Positions 39,073 to 48,791 of a stretch of DNA of 64,000 nt are shown here, piece after piece. The notes below the pieces were generated by a model. It did not search any database and had not been told where the DNA came from. It saw nothing but the letters and a program-made list of their open reading frames with translations. Position 1 is the first letter of the stretch. Each line of letters begins with the position of its first letter. Made by a program: the position numbers and the translations under genes. Source of the stretch: Gemmatimonadaceae bacterium (GTDB lineage: Bacteria > Gemmatimonadota > Gemmatimonadetes > Gemmatimonadales > Gemmatimonadaceae); the NCBI GenBank assembly GCA_035533015.1, contig DATLUQ010000029.1:62001-126000 (forward strand), given 5' to 3'.

Positions 39073-40598
39073 TGCCTCCGTTCGATCTCTCCGTCCCGTC
39101 GCAGCTGATGGCGGCCCTCGGCCCCGACCTCGTGCTGATGGGGGGCGCCATGCTGCTCCTCCTCTGGGCCGCGTGGCGGCCGGCATCGGTGGCCCACCAG
39201 CGCAGCGTGGGAGTCGCCAGCCTCGCGCTCACCGTAATCACCGGCGCCTACGTGGTGTGGAGTCTGTACCAGCAGCGCACGGCGACCGCTGGGCCGATCG
39301 CCGTGGACAACTTCCGCTGGATGGCCGACCTCGTCATCCTGCTCGGCACCGTATTCGCCATCGCGCTCACGATTGACGACAACGACCGGATGGGGCTCAC
39401 GGTAGCCGAGTCGCACGTGCTCATCCTCCTCGCCTCCGCGGGGATGATGCTGCTGGCCGCCGCCCAGGATCTGATGATCGTGTTTCTCGGCATCGAGTTG
39501 ATGTCGTTGTCGGTGTACGCATTGGCGGGCATCAACCGGCGCAGCGCGCGCGGAGCGGAAGGCGCGCTCAAGTACTTCCTGCTGGGCGCCTTCGCCACGG
39601 CCTTCCTGCTCTACGGCATGGCGCTCGTGTACGGCGCCACCGGAGCGACCAACCTGATCGACATCGCCGACCGCGTGAATACGCTCGGCCTCGCGCACAG
39701 TCCGCTGCTCATCATGGGCATCGGTCTCATGCTCATCGGGTTCGGCTTCAAGGTAGCAGCGGTTCCGTTCCACATGTGGGCGCCCGACGTGTACGATGGT
39801 GCGCCCTCCCCGATCACGGCCTACATGGCCGCGACGGTCAAGGCGGCGGCGTTCGCCGCGCTGCTGCGCGTCTGGACGGAGGCGTTCCCAACCGTCTACC
39901 ACGCCTGGCATCCGGCCGTGGCCGGGCTGGCCATCGCCACAATGGTCGGGGGCAACGCCATCGGGCTCGCCCAACGCAACATCAAGCGCATGCTCGCGTA
40001 CTCCAGCATCGCGCACGCCGGATTCCTGCTCGTCGCGCTCGCCGCCGGCACCACGCAGGCCACCGGCGCCGTGCTGTTCTACCTCCTGGCGTATACGCTC
40101 GCCACGTTCGGCGCGTTCGCGGTCATCATCGTGATGTCGCGACCGGGCGACCGGCCGGTGATGGTCGACGACTTCGCCGGGCTCTGGTCCGTGCGGCCAT
40201 GGCTGGCCCTGGGCACGGGGGTCCTGATGCTGTCCCTGCTCGGCTTCCCGATCTTCGGTGGCGCCGGATTCTTTGCCAAGTGGTACGTGCTGCAGGCCGC
40301 CCTCCAGGCCCCCGTTCCGCAGACCATGCTCGCCGTGGTCCTCGTGCTTACCACCGTGGTGTCGGCAGGCTATTACCTCTCCGTGGTAATGGTGATGTTC
40401 ATGAAGCCGCGTCCCGACGACGCGGCCGTCCCAGGCCCCATCGCTGCGCTCACCCGGGCCGTGGTCGTGGTGACCGTGCTCGCGATCCTGGTGCTCGGCG
40501 TCGTACCCGACAACTTCGCCGGGTTCGCCCAGGCGGGCGCGATCGCGCCACCACCGGTCAACGTGGCGGGGAGCACGCCGTCTCCCGTCGCCCGCTAA
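39072..40598 (+). CDS. nuoN: NADH-quinone oxidoreductase subunit N
   Basis: 508 residues from ATG 39072 (TGATG with the nuoM stop); a GTG at 39069 would also work. Core motifs IVFLGIELMSLSVYAL (key Glu), GAEGALKYFLLGAFATAFLL, FKVAAVPFHMWAPDVYDGAP and IKRMLAYSSIAHAGFLL. Third antiporter-like subunit and last gene of the complex I operon. A hairpin terminator follows. Confidence 0.97.
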   Translation: MPPFDLSVPSQLMAALGPDLVLMGGAMLLLLWAAWRPASVAHQRSVGVASLALTVITGAYVVWSLYQQRTATAGPIAVDNFRWMADLVILLGTVFAIALTIDDNDRMGLTVAESHVLILLASAGMMLLAAAQDLMIVFLGIELMSLSVYALAGINRRSARGAEGALKYFLLGAFATAFLLYGMALVYGATGATNLIDIADRVNTLGLAHSPLLIMGIGLMLIGFGFKVAAVPFHMWAPDVYDGAPSPITAYMAATVKAAAFAALLRVWTEAFPTVYHAWHPAVAGLAIATMVGGNAIGLAQRNIKRMLAYSSIAHAGFLLVALAAGTTQATGAVLFYLLAYTLATFGAFAVIIVMSRPGDRPVMVDDFAGLWSVRPWLALGTGVLMLSLLGFPIFGGAGFFAKWYVLQAALQAPVPQTMLAVVLVLTTVVSAGYYLSVVMVMFMKPRPDDAAVPGPIAALTRAVVVVTVLAILVLGVVPDNFAGFAQAGAIAPPPVNVAGSTPSPVAR

Positions 40599-40622
40599 CC
40601 CGGCGGCGGCCACGAGGAGGAG

Positions 40623-40648
40623 GGACGGGGCCTGCGACGGCCCCGTCC
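40623..40648 (+). terminator. Probable terminator of the nuo operon
   Basis: GGACGGGGCC pairs with GGCCCCGTCC over 10 bp around a TGCGAC loop, followed by gcatttcg. The T-run is weak. It lies between nuoN and the phosphohexomutase gene, within a 67-base gap. Confidence 0.6.
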
Positions 40649-40665
40649 GCATTTCGAGGACTACG

Positions 40666-42033
40666 ATGACCGTTGAATCAGGAATCTTTCGCGAATACGA
40701 CATTCGAGGCGTGGTAGGCAAGGACCTCACCACCGAGGCGGCTCGCGCCGTCGGCGCCGCCTATGCCCGCTATCTCGCCGAGCGTGGGAGCGCCGGGCCC
40801 CTCGTCGTCGGGCGCGACAACCGGCCCAGCGGCGGTGCCCTTCGCGATGCCCTGGTGGAGGGACTCACCGCGCGCGGCGTGAACGTGGTTGACATCGGCG
40901 TTGTGCCCACGCCGCTCATGTACTGGAGTCTCAACCACCTTGATGTCGCCGGCGGTATCCAGATCACCGGCTCGCATAATCCACCCGAATTCAACGGCTT
41001 CAAGATCTGCCGCGGCACGACCTCCGTGTACGGGGCGGAAATCCAGGAGTTGTACCGCCTGACGCAGCAACCCGGTGGGCCCACCGGAGCGGGCACGGTG
41101 CGCACCGAACAGGTGATCGACCGCTACGTGGACGACATCGTCGCGCGCATCGGACCTCTGGCGCGCAAGGTGAAGGTGATCTATGACTGCGGCAACGGGG
41201 CAGGGGCGCTGGTCGCGCCGCGCCTCTTCGCACGATTGGGCGTGGACGGCCGCGGCCTGTTCTGCGAGAGCGACGGCACGTTTCCCAATCATCACCCCGA
41301 CCCGACCGTTCCGGCGAACCTCAGCGCGCTGATCGCTGCAGTGCGCGCGGAGGGCGCCGAGTTGGGCATCGCCTTCGATGGCGACGCTGATCGCATCGGC
41401 GTGGTCGATCAGGATGGAGAGATCATCTGGGGTGACCGGCTCCTGATCGTCTACGCGCGTGACGTGCTCCGCCGCACCGGCCGGGGGCAGTCCATCATCT
41501 TCGACGTGAAGTGCTCGCAGGCCCTCCCCGACGCCATCCGTGCCGCGGGGGGCGAGCCCGTGATGTGGAAGACCGGGCATTCGCTGATCAAGGAGAAGAT
41601 GAAGGCACTGCACGCGCCGCTGGCCGGCGAGATGTCGGGGCACATGTTCTTCACCGAAGGGTTCTACGGTCACGACGACGCGCTGTACGGAGCGGGCCGC
41701 CTGCTGCGCATCGTGGCCGATGCCGGCCGCACCGTGCGTGAACTGCTCGCCGACGTGCCCGCCTCCTTTGCCACGCCCGAGATCCGCATCGATTGTCCCG
41801 ACAATCTCAAGTTCGACGTCGTGGCCCGGGCCGTCGCGCATTTCCGCGCCACCCGCGACGTGATCGACGTGGACGGTGTGCGCGTGCTATTCGGCGACGG
41901 CTGGGGCCTGATCCGCGCGTCGAACACGCAACCCGTGATCGTGGCCCGGTTCGAAGCACGCACGCCGGAACGGCTGGACGCCATCCGCGCCGAGATGGAA
42001 GGCTGGCTGCGCGCGCAGGGCGTGCGGGTGTGA
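40666..42033 (+). CDS. Phosphomannomutase/phosphoglucomutase
   Basis: 455 residues of the alpha-D-phosphohexomutase family. N-terminal FREYDIRGVVGKDL, active-site phosphoserine loop ITGSHNPPEFNGFKI, metal loop FDGDADRIGVVD, sugar-binding GEMSGHMFF and the C-terminal phosphate loop RASNTQPVIVARFEA. The motif set fits AlgC/ManB enzymes that use both mannose- and glucose-phosphate, supplying sugar nucleotides for envelope polysaccharide. GAGGA lies 7 bases before the ATG. Substrate range is inferred from the family. Confidence 0.93.
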   Translation: MTVESGIFREYDIRGVVGKDLTTEAARAVGAAYARYLAERGSAGPLVVGRDNRPSGGALRDALVEGLTARGVNVVDIGVVPTPLMYWSLNHLDVAGGIQITGSHNPPEFNGFKICRGTTSVYGAEIQELYRLTQQPGGPTGAGTVRTEQVIDRYVDDIVARIGPLARKVKVIYDCGNGAGALVAPRLFARLGVDGRGLFCESDGTFPNHHPDPTVPANLSALIAAVRAEGAELGIAFDGDADRIGVVDQDGEIIWGDRLLIVYARDVLRRTGRGQSIIFDVKCSQALPDAIRAAGGEPVMWKTGHSLIKEKMKALHAPLAGEMSGHMFFTEGFYGHDDALYGAGRLLRIVADAGRTVRELLADVPASFATPEIRIDCPDNLKFDVVARAVAHFRATRDVIDVDGVRVLFGDGWGLIRASNTQPVIVARFEARTPERLDAIRAEMEGWLRAQGVRV

Positions 42034-42034
42034 C

Positions 42035-44500
42035 GTGACGTCGCGGCGGTGGCTCGCTTTCGCCCTGATCGCGAGCGGCATCACGCTGCTCGCCGCGCGG
42101 GAAGCCTCGCAGTTCTACGCCGGCTATCGCTGGTACCAGGCGCTCGGCGCGCTTTCGGTCTGGCGGGCCCGGCTCATCGCACTCATCGTGCTGCGCGCCG
42201 CAGGCGGACTCGCCGTCGGACTCTTCGCCTTCGCCAACTTCTACGCCGTGCGACGGTCGGTCGTGTCGCTGGTGCTCCCGCGCCGGGTCGGCAACCTCGA
42301 TATCGGCGAAGAGGTGTCCAGCCGAATGCTCACCGGCATGACGGTACTCGTCGCGCTCATCGTGACCCTGCCGCTGGCCCTCGCCCTTCAGGACTGGACC
42401 GGCCTGCTGCTGGCCAACGCCGGACGCCCATTCGGCGAGAGTGATCCCTACTTCAACGCCGACCTCGGCTTCTTCACCTACCGGTTGCCGTTCGAACAAT
42501 CGCTGTTCATCTGGGCCACGGCCTGCGTGCTCTGCGTGTTGGCGGTCGTGGTGTTCCTGTACATCCTCACGCCGGGCCTGCGACTGGAGCGCGGCCGCCT
42601 GCACATCTCCGAATACGTGCGGCGCCACCTGGCTGTGCTCGCCGGCGTGTTGATGCTCCTGCTCGCCTGGCACTTCCGCCTCGAAATGTACGGCCTGCTG
42701 CTCCAAGGCTCGGGGCCGGACGGGACGTTCACGGCGCTCGACCACCACGTCGGCATTCCCGGCGAGTTGGTGCTCGCCATGGTGACGCTGGCCGCGGGAT
42801 TCGTCGTCATCTGGGCCGGTTGGACCGGGCAGCGACGACTCATGTTCACCGCTGTGGCCGGCGTGCTCGCCACCGGCGTCGTCACGCGTGACATCGCACC
42901 ACTCATCGGCAGCCGATTTCCCGATGAGCCCGACCCGGTGCTCCGGGAGCGGCCGTACGAGGCCACGCGCGCCGGGTACACCCGTCGCGCGTACGGCGTG
43001 GACCGCGTCGTGATCGGCGATTCGGCCGACGCCTATGCCACGCTCGCCGCGGCGGCCATCGGGGTGCCGGCCTGGGACGCCCTCCCGCTGGCTCGCGCTG
43101 TCGAGGCCGAATCGCGCCTCGGCCGCGGCGCACGTGTCGGGTGGCGCGGCGGCCCCGACGGCATCATCGGCGTCGTCACCTCACCGGAGCCGCCCCCTGA
43201 TCCGGGGGAGGCAGCCCCCGTGGGCATCGCCGTGCGCACGGTCGCGTCGGCCGCCGACGACCGTGGCAATCCCGCGCGCGTGCCGGAGCCGGGGAGCGAG
43301 GACGACGCGATCGTCCTCGCCCCGTCGATCGTCCTCGATTCCACCTCCGGATACGTGGTCGTGTCGGACTCGGCGCGCCACGTGAAGGGCGTGCCGCTCA
43401 CCTCGCCCATCGAGCGGCTTGCCGAAGCCGTGAGCGTGCGCAATCCGCGCCTCTGGGTGCAGGAACTGCCGGAGCCGGGCCCGGTGCTCGTCACGCTGCG
43501 CGACGTGCGCGACCGCGTCGCAGCCTTGGCGCCCTTCTTCGTGCAGGCCAGCCGCGTGGAGCCGCTCCTGCTCGGCGACTCGCTATACTGGGTGATCGAC
43601 CTCTATTCGGCCTCGTCCGCGTACCCGTTGAGCCAGCGGCTCGTCATCGACGGCGCCGTACGGAGCTACTTCCAACACGCGGCGACCGCGCTCGTACTCT
43701 CGCAGACCGGCGAGGTGTGGATCCTGCCCGACCCCGTGCTCGATCCTATCGCGGCCACGTGGGCCGGCGAATTCCCCCGGTTATTCGTGGACCGTGCGTC
43801 CCTGCCGGCGGCCGTGCTGGCCGCGCTGCCCCCGGCCGCCGACGCCGCACGCACGCAGGCGCTCGCCTTCGGACGGTTCGGCCCGCGCGCGAACGTGGGA
43901 CGGCCCATCCATCTGCCCGTGGTCGACGGCGCCGATAGCAGCCTTGCCGCACAGTGGCCGGTGTTCGCGCTTCCCGGTGGGGGCCCGACGGCCATCGAGA
44001 TTCCGATGCTCGATCAGGGCGAGCGCGTGCGCGGTGTGCTGGTGAGCGAAGGAGGGCCCGACCACCGCACGGTGTGGCTGCCAGCCGCCGGCGCCAGCGG
44101 CCCCCTCTGGCACAACGTGCTCGACCGCCTGGCGGCCGCTGACAGCGCAGCCCGCGCCCCGAACGTCAGCGCCGTGCACGGCGTCGTGCGGGCGTTCATG
44201 CTCGGCGACCACCTGGCGTACATGCAGCCCGTGTACCAATGGACCCCGGGCGCGGTGCCGCGCCTCCTGCACGTGGTCTACCTCGTGGGCGACTCGGTGC
44301 GCGTCGCGCCGACCCTTCGGCAGGCGAGTGGCGTCGTGATTCCTCCGCGAGGCGCGTCGCCGGGGTCGCCGGTGGAAACGCGCCGCCTCACGGCCCGGCT
44401 CTATCAGGACATGCGCGACGCCCTGCGGCGCGGCGACTGGCTGGCGTTCGGCCGCGCGTTCGACGCCCTGGGACGGCTGCTCGGCGTGCGAGCGCCATGA
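42035..44500 (+). CDS. UPF0182 family membrane protein
   Basis: 821 residues from GTG 42035, one base after the previous stop. Seven membrane helices (about 7-24, 46-70, 99-118, 155-178, 199-213, 243-262, 268-285) then a large soluble domain of about 530 residues. Family signatures are DPYFNADLGFFTYRLPF (137-153), RERPYEATRAGYTRRAYG, YWVIDLYSASSAYPLSQR and the VEP/DP-rich stretch LPDPVLDPIAATWAGEFP. The function of the family is not established. It is a diverged member and its place between a sugar mutase and carbamate kinase gives no clear clue. Confidence 0.85.
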   Translation: MTSRRWLAFALIASGITLLAAREASQFYAGYRWYQALGALSVWRARLIALIVLRAAGGLAVGLFAFANFYAVRRSVVSLVLPRRVGNLDIGEEVSSRMLTGMTVLVALIVTLPLALALQDWTGLLLANAGRPFGESDPYFNADLGFFTYRLPFEQSLFIWATACVLCVLAVVVFLYILTPGLRLERGRLHISEYVRRHLAVLAGVLMLLLAWHFRLEMYGLLLQGSGPDGTFTALDHHVGIPGELVLAMVTLAAGFVVIWAGWTGQRRLMFTAVAGVLATGVVTRDIAPLIGSRFPDEPDPVLRERPYEATRAGYTRRAYGVDRVVIGDSADAYATLAAAAIGVPAWDALPLARAVEAESRLGRGARVGWRGGPDGIIGVVTSPEPPPDPGEAAPVGIAVRTVASAADDRGNPARVPEPGSEDDAIVLAPSIVLDSTSGYVVVSDSARHVKGVPLTSPIERLAEAVSVRNPRLWVQELPEPGPVLVTLRDVRDRVAALAPFFVQASRVEPLLLGDSLYWVIDLYSASSAYPLSQRLVIDGAVRSYFQHAATALVLSQTGEVWILPDPVLDPIAATWAGEFPRLFVDRASLPAAVLAALPPAADAARTQALAFGRFGPRANVGRPIHLPVVDGADSSLAAQWPVFALPGGGPTAIEIPMLDQGERVRGVLVSEGGPDHRTVWLPAAGASGPLWHNVLDRLAAADSAARAPNVSAVHGVVRAFMLGDHLAYMQPVYQWTPGAVPRLLHVVYLVGDSVRVAPTLRQASGVVIPPRGASPGSPVETRRLTARLYQDMRDALRRGDWLAFGRAFDALGRLLGVRAP

Positions 44501-45453
44501 CCGCCGGCCGCGCGGTGCAGACCGCCATCGTTGCCATTGGCGGCAACGCGCTCGCCCCCCAGGGCGAGCGGTGCACCATCTACGACCAGTTCCGCCACAC
44601 TCGCGAGAGCCTGGCGCCGATCGTCGATCTCATTCTCGCGGGATGGAACGTCTGCATCGTGCACGGCAACGGGCCGCAGGTGGGCGACGAGTTGGTGCGC
44701 AACGAGCTGGCCCGCCGCGACGCCAGCCCGCTGCCACTCGGCGTGCTCGTGGCCGAAACCGCAGGCTGGATCGGCTACATGATCCAGCAGTCGCTCGACA
44801 ATGCGCTGCGCCGGGCCGGGCACCCGCGGGACGTGGTCACGCTGATCACGCAGGTGCACGTGGACCCGCACGACCCGGCGCTGCAGATGCCGACGAAATT
44901 CATCGGCCACGCCCTGACGCCGGAGCGGGCGCGACAGGTGGAGGCCGAAGGCTACGCCGTACGCCCCGACGGGCGCGGACGGCTGCGACGCGTCGTGGGA
45001 AGCCCGACGCCGCTTGCGGTACATGAGGCGCGTGTAGTCCAGCGTCTCCTCGAGTCGGGCACCGTGGTAATCGCCTGTGGGGGCGGAGGGGCGCCCATTT
45101 ACGAGGATTCGTCGCTAGGTTGGGAGGGGGTCGACGCCGTGGTGGACAAGGACCTGGCGGCGGCCGTGCTCGCGCGCGACCTCGGCGCCGAGATGCTGCT
45201 GATTCTCACCGATGTGGACGCGGTATACGCCGAGTGGGGCACGCCCCAGCAGCGAGCGCTGCCGCGGCTCACAGTGGAAGAAGCGGTTCGCATGGATGGC
45301 GCGGGCGCATTCGGCGAGGGCAGCATGGCGCCGAAAATCCGTGCCGCAGTGGACTTCGTGCGCCGCACCGGCGGCCGTGCGATCATCACAGAGCTGAGCC
45401 GGGGCCGCGAAGCGGTCCGTGGCGAGGCCGGAACGACCATCACACCGGAGTAG
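44497..45453 (+). CDS. arcC: Carbamate kinase
   Basis: 318 residues from ATG 44497, overlapping the UPF0182 gene by 4 bases. Conserved AIVAIGGNAL, VHGNGPQVGDELVRNE, KFIGHALT, CGGGGAPIYED, GVDAVVDKDLAAAVLA and GSMAPKIRAAVDFV. It interconverts carbamoyl phosphate plus ADP with carbamate plus ATP. No arginine deiminase (arcA), catabolic ornithine carbamoyltransferase (arcB) or purine-degradation gene is beside it, so the substrate-level role here is open. Two bases separate it from the GTG start of sucC. Confidence 0.95.
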   Translation: MTAGRAVQTAIVAIGGNALAPQGERCTIYDQFRHTRESLAPIVDLILAGWNVCIVHGNGPQVGDELVRNELARRDASPLPLGVLVAETAGWIGYMIQQSLDNALRRAGHPRDVVTLITQVHVDPHDPALQMPTKFIGHALTPERARQVEAEGYAVRPDGRGRLRRVVGSPTPLAVHEARVVQRLLESGTVVIACGGGGAPIYEDSSLGWEGVDAVVDKDLAAAVLARDLGAEMLLILTDVDAVYAEWGTPQQRALPRLTVEEAVRMDGAGAFGEGSMAPKIRAAVDFVRRTGGRAIITELSRGREAVRGEAGTTITPE

Positions 45454-45455
45454 GC

Positions 45456-46601
45456 GTGAACATTCACGAATATCAGGCCAAGGACATTCTGCGCGCTCAG
45501 GGCGTGCCGATTCCCCCGGGGGAGGTGGCGACGACCCCCGATCAGGCAGAAGCGATTGCCAGAACCTTCAACACTGCCGTGGTCGTCAAGGCCCAGGTGC
45601 ACGCGGGTGGGCGGGGCAAGGCGGGCGGAGTGAAACTCGCCAAGGATCCGGCCGAGGCCAAGGCCGTCGCGGCCAAGATTCTGGGCATGCAGATCAAGGG
45701 GCTCACCGTTCACAAGGTACTCGTGACGCCTGCCGAGGACATTGCCAGTGAAGCCTACGTCGGCGTGATTCTCGATCGCGCTTCCAAAGCGCCCGTGTTC
45801 ATGGTGAGCCGCGCGGGCGGCATCGACATCGAAGAGGTTGCCGCCAAGACGCCGGAAAAGATCACGAAGCGGCGCGTCGATACGCGCTACGGGTTGCAGA
45901 GCTTCCAGGCCATGGAACTCGGCTTCGCGCTGTATGACGACCTCAAGCAAGCGCGGGCCGCTGCATCGATCATGCAGAAGCTCTACGCCGCGTTCATGAG
46001 CAGCGGTGCCTCCCTGGCCGAGATCAACCCGCTCGTCACCACGCCGAACGGCGATGTCGTGGCGCTCGACGCCAAGATGGTCATCGACGACAATGAACTC
46101 GACCGCCGCCCCGAGATCGCCGCCCTGCGCGACGACAGCGGCGAAGCGCCCAGCGAGGTCGCCGCCCGCAACGCGAACCTCACGTTCATCAAGCTCGACG
46201 GCGACGTGGGTTGCGTGGTCAACGGCGCCGGGCTCGCCATGGCTACCATGGATCTCGTCAAATACTACGGCGGCCACCCCGCCAACTTTCTCGACATCGG
46301 CGGCTCGTCCAATCCGGAGAAGGTCGTGAACGCACTCCGCATCATCACCGCCGACCCCAACGTGAAGGCCATTCTCTTCAACATCTTCGGCGGCATCACC
46401 CGCACCGACGACGTGGCCAACGGCATCGTGACCGCCACCAAGGCCAATCCGCTCAAGGTGCCGATCGTGATCCGCCTCACCGGCACCAATGAGGACATCG
46501 CCGTCAAGATCCTCAAAGCCAATGGGTTCTCGGCCTCGGCCGACATGGACGAAGCGGTGAAGCACGCCGTGGCCCTCGCCAAGGGAGGAAAGGCCGCGTG
46601 A
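45456..46601 (+). CDS. sucC: Succinyl-CoA synthetase beta subunit
   Basis: 381 residues from GTG 45456. N-terminal [22 protein letters not shown]-grasp [24 protein letters not shown], and the C-terminal CoA-ligase part [31 protein letters not shown] and [14 protein letters not shown]. It forms the nucleotide-binding half of the TCA enzyme making ATP or GTP from succinyl-CoA. Overlaps sucD by 4 bases. Confidence 0.97.
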   Translation: MNIHEYQAKDILRAQGVPIPPGEVATTPDQAEAIARTFNTAVVVKAQVHAGGRGKAGGVKLAKDPAEAKAVAAKILGMQIKGLTVHKVLVTPAEDIASEAYVGVILDRASKAPVFMVSRAGGIDIEEVAAKTPEKITKRRVDTRYGLQSFQAMELGFALYDDLKQARAAASIMQKLYAAFMSSGASLAEINPLVTTPNGDVVALDAKMVIDDNELDRRPEIAALRDDSGEAPSEVAARNANLTFIKLDGDVGCVVNGAGLAMATMDLVKYYGGHPANFLDIGGSSNPEKVVNALRIITADPNVKAILFNIFGGITRTDDVANGIVTATKANPLKVPIVIRLTGTNEDIAVKILKANGFSASADMDEAVKHAVALAKGGKAA

Positions 46602-47470
46602 GCATCTTCATCGACAACTCCACCACGGTCATCGTACAGGGCATCACGGGTCGCGATGGCTCGTTCCACGCCAAGCAGATGCTGGAGTACGGCACCAGGG
46701 TCGTGGGCGGCGTCACGCCCGGCAAGGGCGGCCAGACGTTCGAAAAGACCGTGCCGATCTTCAATACGATGCGCGACGCTGTCGTGGCCACCGGCGCCAA
46801 CACGAGCGTCGTGTACGTGCCGCCGATGTACGCCGCCGACGCGATCATGGAAGCGGCTGATGCCGGCATCAAATTCATCGTCGCCATCACCGAAGGCGTG
46901 CCCGTCCTCGACATGACCAGGGTGTACCCCTTTGTGCAGGAGAAGGGTGCGCGGCTTCTCGGCCCCAATTGCCCGGGCCTCATCACGCCCGGTCAGTGCA
47001 AGGTCGGCATCATTCCCGGTCGCATCTGCGCGCCGGGCGATGTCGGCGTCGTGAGCCGGTCCGGCACGCTCACCTACGAGATCGTGTACCAGCTCACCCG
47101 CGCGGGTCTCGGCCAATCCACGTGCGTCGGCATCGGCGGCGACCCGATCAACGGCACCAACTTCATCGATTGCCTCGCGGCATTCGAGAAGGACCCGCAC
47201 ACCAAGGCGGTGGCGTTGATGGGTGAGATCGGCGGCACCGACGAGCAGCAGGCCGCCGAGTTCGTCAAGCAACACATGACCAAGCCGGTGGTCGGATTCA
47301 TTGCCGGGCAGACCGCGCCGCCAGGCCGCCGCATGGGCCACGCCGGCGCCATAATCTCCGGGTCGTCGGGCACCGCGGCTGAGAAGCTCGCCGCGTTCGA
47401 GGCGGCCGGCATGGGCGTGGCCAAGCGCCCCATCGATTTCGTGGATCTCATCAGGGCACGCCTCAAGTAG
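46598..47470 (+). CDS. sucD: Succinyl-CoA synthetase alpha subunit
   Basis: 290 residues from GTG 46598. [16 protein letters not shown] (CoA binding), [30 protein letters not shown] and the catalytic phosphohistidine in [15 protein letters not shown]. Partner of SucC. A typical SucD, not the acyl-CoA-like FdrA that can sit beside carbamate kinase in purine degradation. Confidence 0.97.
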   Translation: MSIFIDNSTTVIVQGITGRDGSFHAKQMLEYGTRVVGGVTPGKGGQTFEKTVPIFNTMRDAVVATGANTSVVYVPPMYAADAIMEAADAGIKFIVAITEGVPVLDMTRVYPFVQEKGARLLGPNCPGLITPGQCKVGIIPGRICAPGDVGVVSRSGTLTYEIVYQLTRAGLGQSTCVGIGGDPINGTNFIDCLAAFEKDPHTKAVALMGEIGGTDEQQAAEFVKQHMTKPVVGFIAGQTAPPGRRMGHAGAIISGSSGTAAEKLAAFEAAGMGVAKRPIDFVDLIRARLK

Positions 47471-47518
47471 GTGCGCCCGCACGTCGCTTTTTTCACAATG
47501 ACTCGGAACATTCACCCA

Positions 47519-47947
47519 ATGGCTGCCAACTATACGCTGACCATCGTCAAGCCGGACGCCGTCGGCGCCGGCAAGGCCGGCAAGATCATCGCGCACCTCG
47601 AGGCGCAGGGCTTCGTGGTGCGCGCGGCCCGCCTCATGCACCTTACAACCGCGCAGGCGGGCGAGTTCTACGCCGTGCACCGCGAGCGGCCGTTCTATGC
47701 GTCGCTGGTCGCCTTCATGACGTCGGGCCCCTGCCTGCCGATGATCCTCGAGAAGGCCGGTGCGGTCGCCGCGCTGCGCAAGGCGATTGGCGCTACCGAC
47801 CCCGCCGAGGCCGAGGCGGGCACGGTCCGCAAGCTCTACGCCGAGTCCAAGGAGCGGAACGCCATCCACGCCTCGGACAGCGATGAGAACGCCGAGCGCG
47901 AGGCCCGCTTCTTCTTCGCGGAGAGCGATACCATCGCCGCACGATAG
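47519..47947 (+). CDS. ndk: Nucleoside diphosphate kinase
   Basis: 142 residues from ATG 47519 (MAANYTLTIVKPDAV); an in-frame GTG at 47471 is less likely. The signature YTLTIVKPDAVGAGKAGKII, HRERPFYASLVAFM and the phospho-His motif RNAIHASDSDENAEREARFF are intact. It balances NTP pools. In many bacteria ndk neighbours sucCD, as here. Confidence 0.97.
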   Translation: MAANYTLTIVKPDAVGAGKAGKIIAHLEAQGFVVRAARLMHLTTAQAGEFYAVHRERPFYASLVAFMTSGPCLPMILEKAGAVAALRKAIGATDPAEAEAGTVRKLYAESKERNAIHASDSDENAEREARFFFAESDTIAAR

Positions 47948-48009
47948 GATTCCGGCGCGGGGCCGATGTGCCTCCCGCGGGAACCCCTAACTTCACGCGT
48001 GGCGCAGAC

Positions 48010-48038
48010 TTGTGAAGCCCCTGCAAGACAAGTAGTTT
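48010..48038 (+). promoter_or_regulatory. Promoter for the yceD-like/rpmF/lipid run
   Basis: -35 TTGTGA (48010-48015), 17-base spacer, -10 TAGTTT (48033-48038). Predicted start near 48045, between the two candidate ATG codons at 48041 and 48047 of the following gene. Confidence 0.4.
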
Positions 48039-48040
48039 TG

Positions 48041-48571
48041 ATGGCTATGCTGTCCTTTGACATTCGCGACCTCGAGTCTGCCGCCGTTACCGTAAACGGG
48101 GAAGTGCTCCCCGACGACGCCATCTGGCAGGCGGGAGACCCGGTGCCATCGGGCGCCATTCGCGTAGCCGGGCGCCTTTCGGCGGCCGGCGCGGGGCGGT
48201 TCTACTGGCACAGCCGCATCGCGGGCACTGCCGTGCTGCCGTGTCGGCGCTGTTTGACTGAAACGTCGGTTGCGGTGGAGGACGAGGCGCACCTCATCTT
48301 CGCCGAGGCCGGCGACGCCAAGACCGACGACGAGGTTGACGATCCGGACGTGTACAGGTTCGATCGTCGGGCCAAGGAACTCGATCTGCGCCCGGCGGTG
48401 CGCGAACTCTGGCTGATCAACGCGCCGGCGTTCGTCCTCTGCCGGGAGGACTGCCCGGGTCTCTGTCCCACTTGCGGCGCCGATCTCAATGCCGGACCGT
48501 GCAGCTGTCCCCCCACGCACGACGCGCGGTGGGACGCCCTGCACAAGCTCGATTCCTCCTCCACGACGTAA
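48041..48571 (+). CDS. yceD: YceD family (DUF177) protein
   Basis: 176 residues from ATG 48041 (MAMLSFDIRDLE); ATG 48047 fits the predicted transcription start better and gives 174. Domain motifs are FYWHSRIAGTAVLPCRRC (first Cys pair), LDLRPAVRELWLI and a Cys-rich end LCREDCPGLCPTCGADLN. The family is almost always immediately upstream of rpmF, as here (35 bases apart), and has been linked to 23S rRNA or ribosome maturation. The biochemical activity is not established. Confidence 0.85.
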   Translation: MAMLSFDIRDLESAAVTVNGEVLPDDAIWQAGDPVPSGAIRVAGRLSAAGAGRFYWHSRIAGTAVLPCRRCLTETSVAVEDEAHLIFAEAGDAKTDDEVDDPDVYRFDRRAKELDLRPAVRELWLINAPAFVLCREDCPGLCPTCGADLNAGPCSCPPTHDARWDALHKLDSSSTT

Positions 48572-48606
48572 ATTCCGTTCTGACTCTCTAACGATCCGAT
48601 CGACCC

Positions 48607-48789
48607 ATGGCCGTCCCGAAGCGCAGAACCTCCAAGCGAAAGAAGCGCGCCCGCAACACGCACAAGAAAGCGGCGCCCATCGCCCTCCAGAAGTGTCCCC
48701 GCTGTCAGGCGATGAAGCGCCCCCATCGCGTGTGTGACGAATGCGGGTACTACGCCGGCAAGCAGCGAGTCGCCGCCAGGGAAGCCTGA
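48607..48789 (+). CDS. rpmF: 50S ribosomal protein L32
   Basis: 60 residues: AVPKRRTSKRKKRARNTHKK, then a zinc-ribbon C-PRC ... CDECGYYAGK. Typical L32 length and charge. It sits between the yceD-like gene and plsX, the near-universal order that couples ribosome assembly with fatty acid synthesis. Confidence 0.97.
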   Translation: MAVPKRRTSKRKKRARNTHKKAAPIALQKCPRCQAMKRPHRVCDECGYYAGKQRVAAREA

Positions 48790-48791
48790 CG

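Noticed and set aside
44497-47470. arcC-sucC-sucD as a purine-degradation module (arcC with fdrA)
   Set aside because: SucC has a full ATP-grasp domain and SucD the catalytic His loop of true succinyl-CoA synthetase. No oxamate carbamoyltransferase or allantoin gene is nearby.
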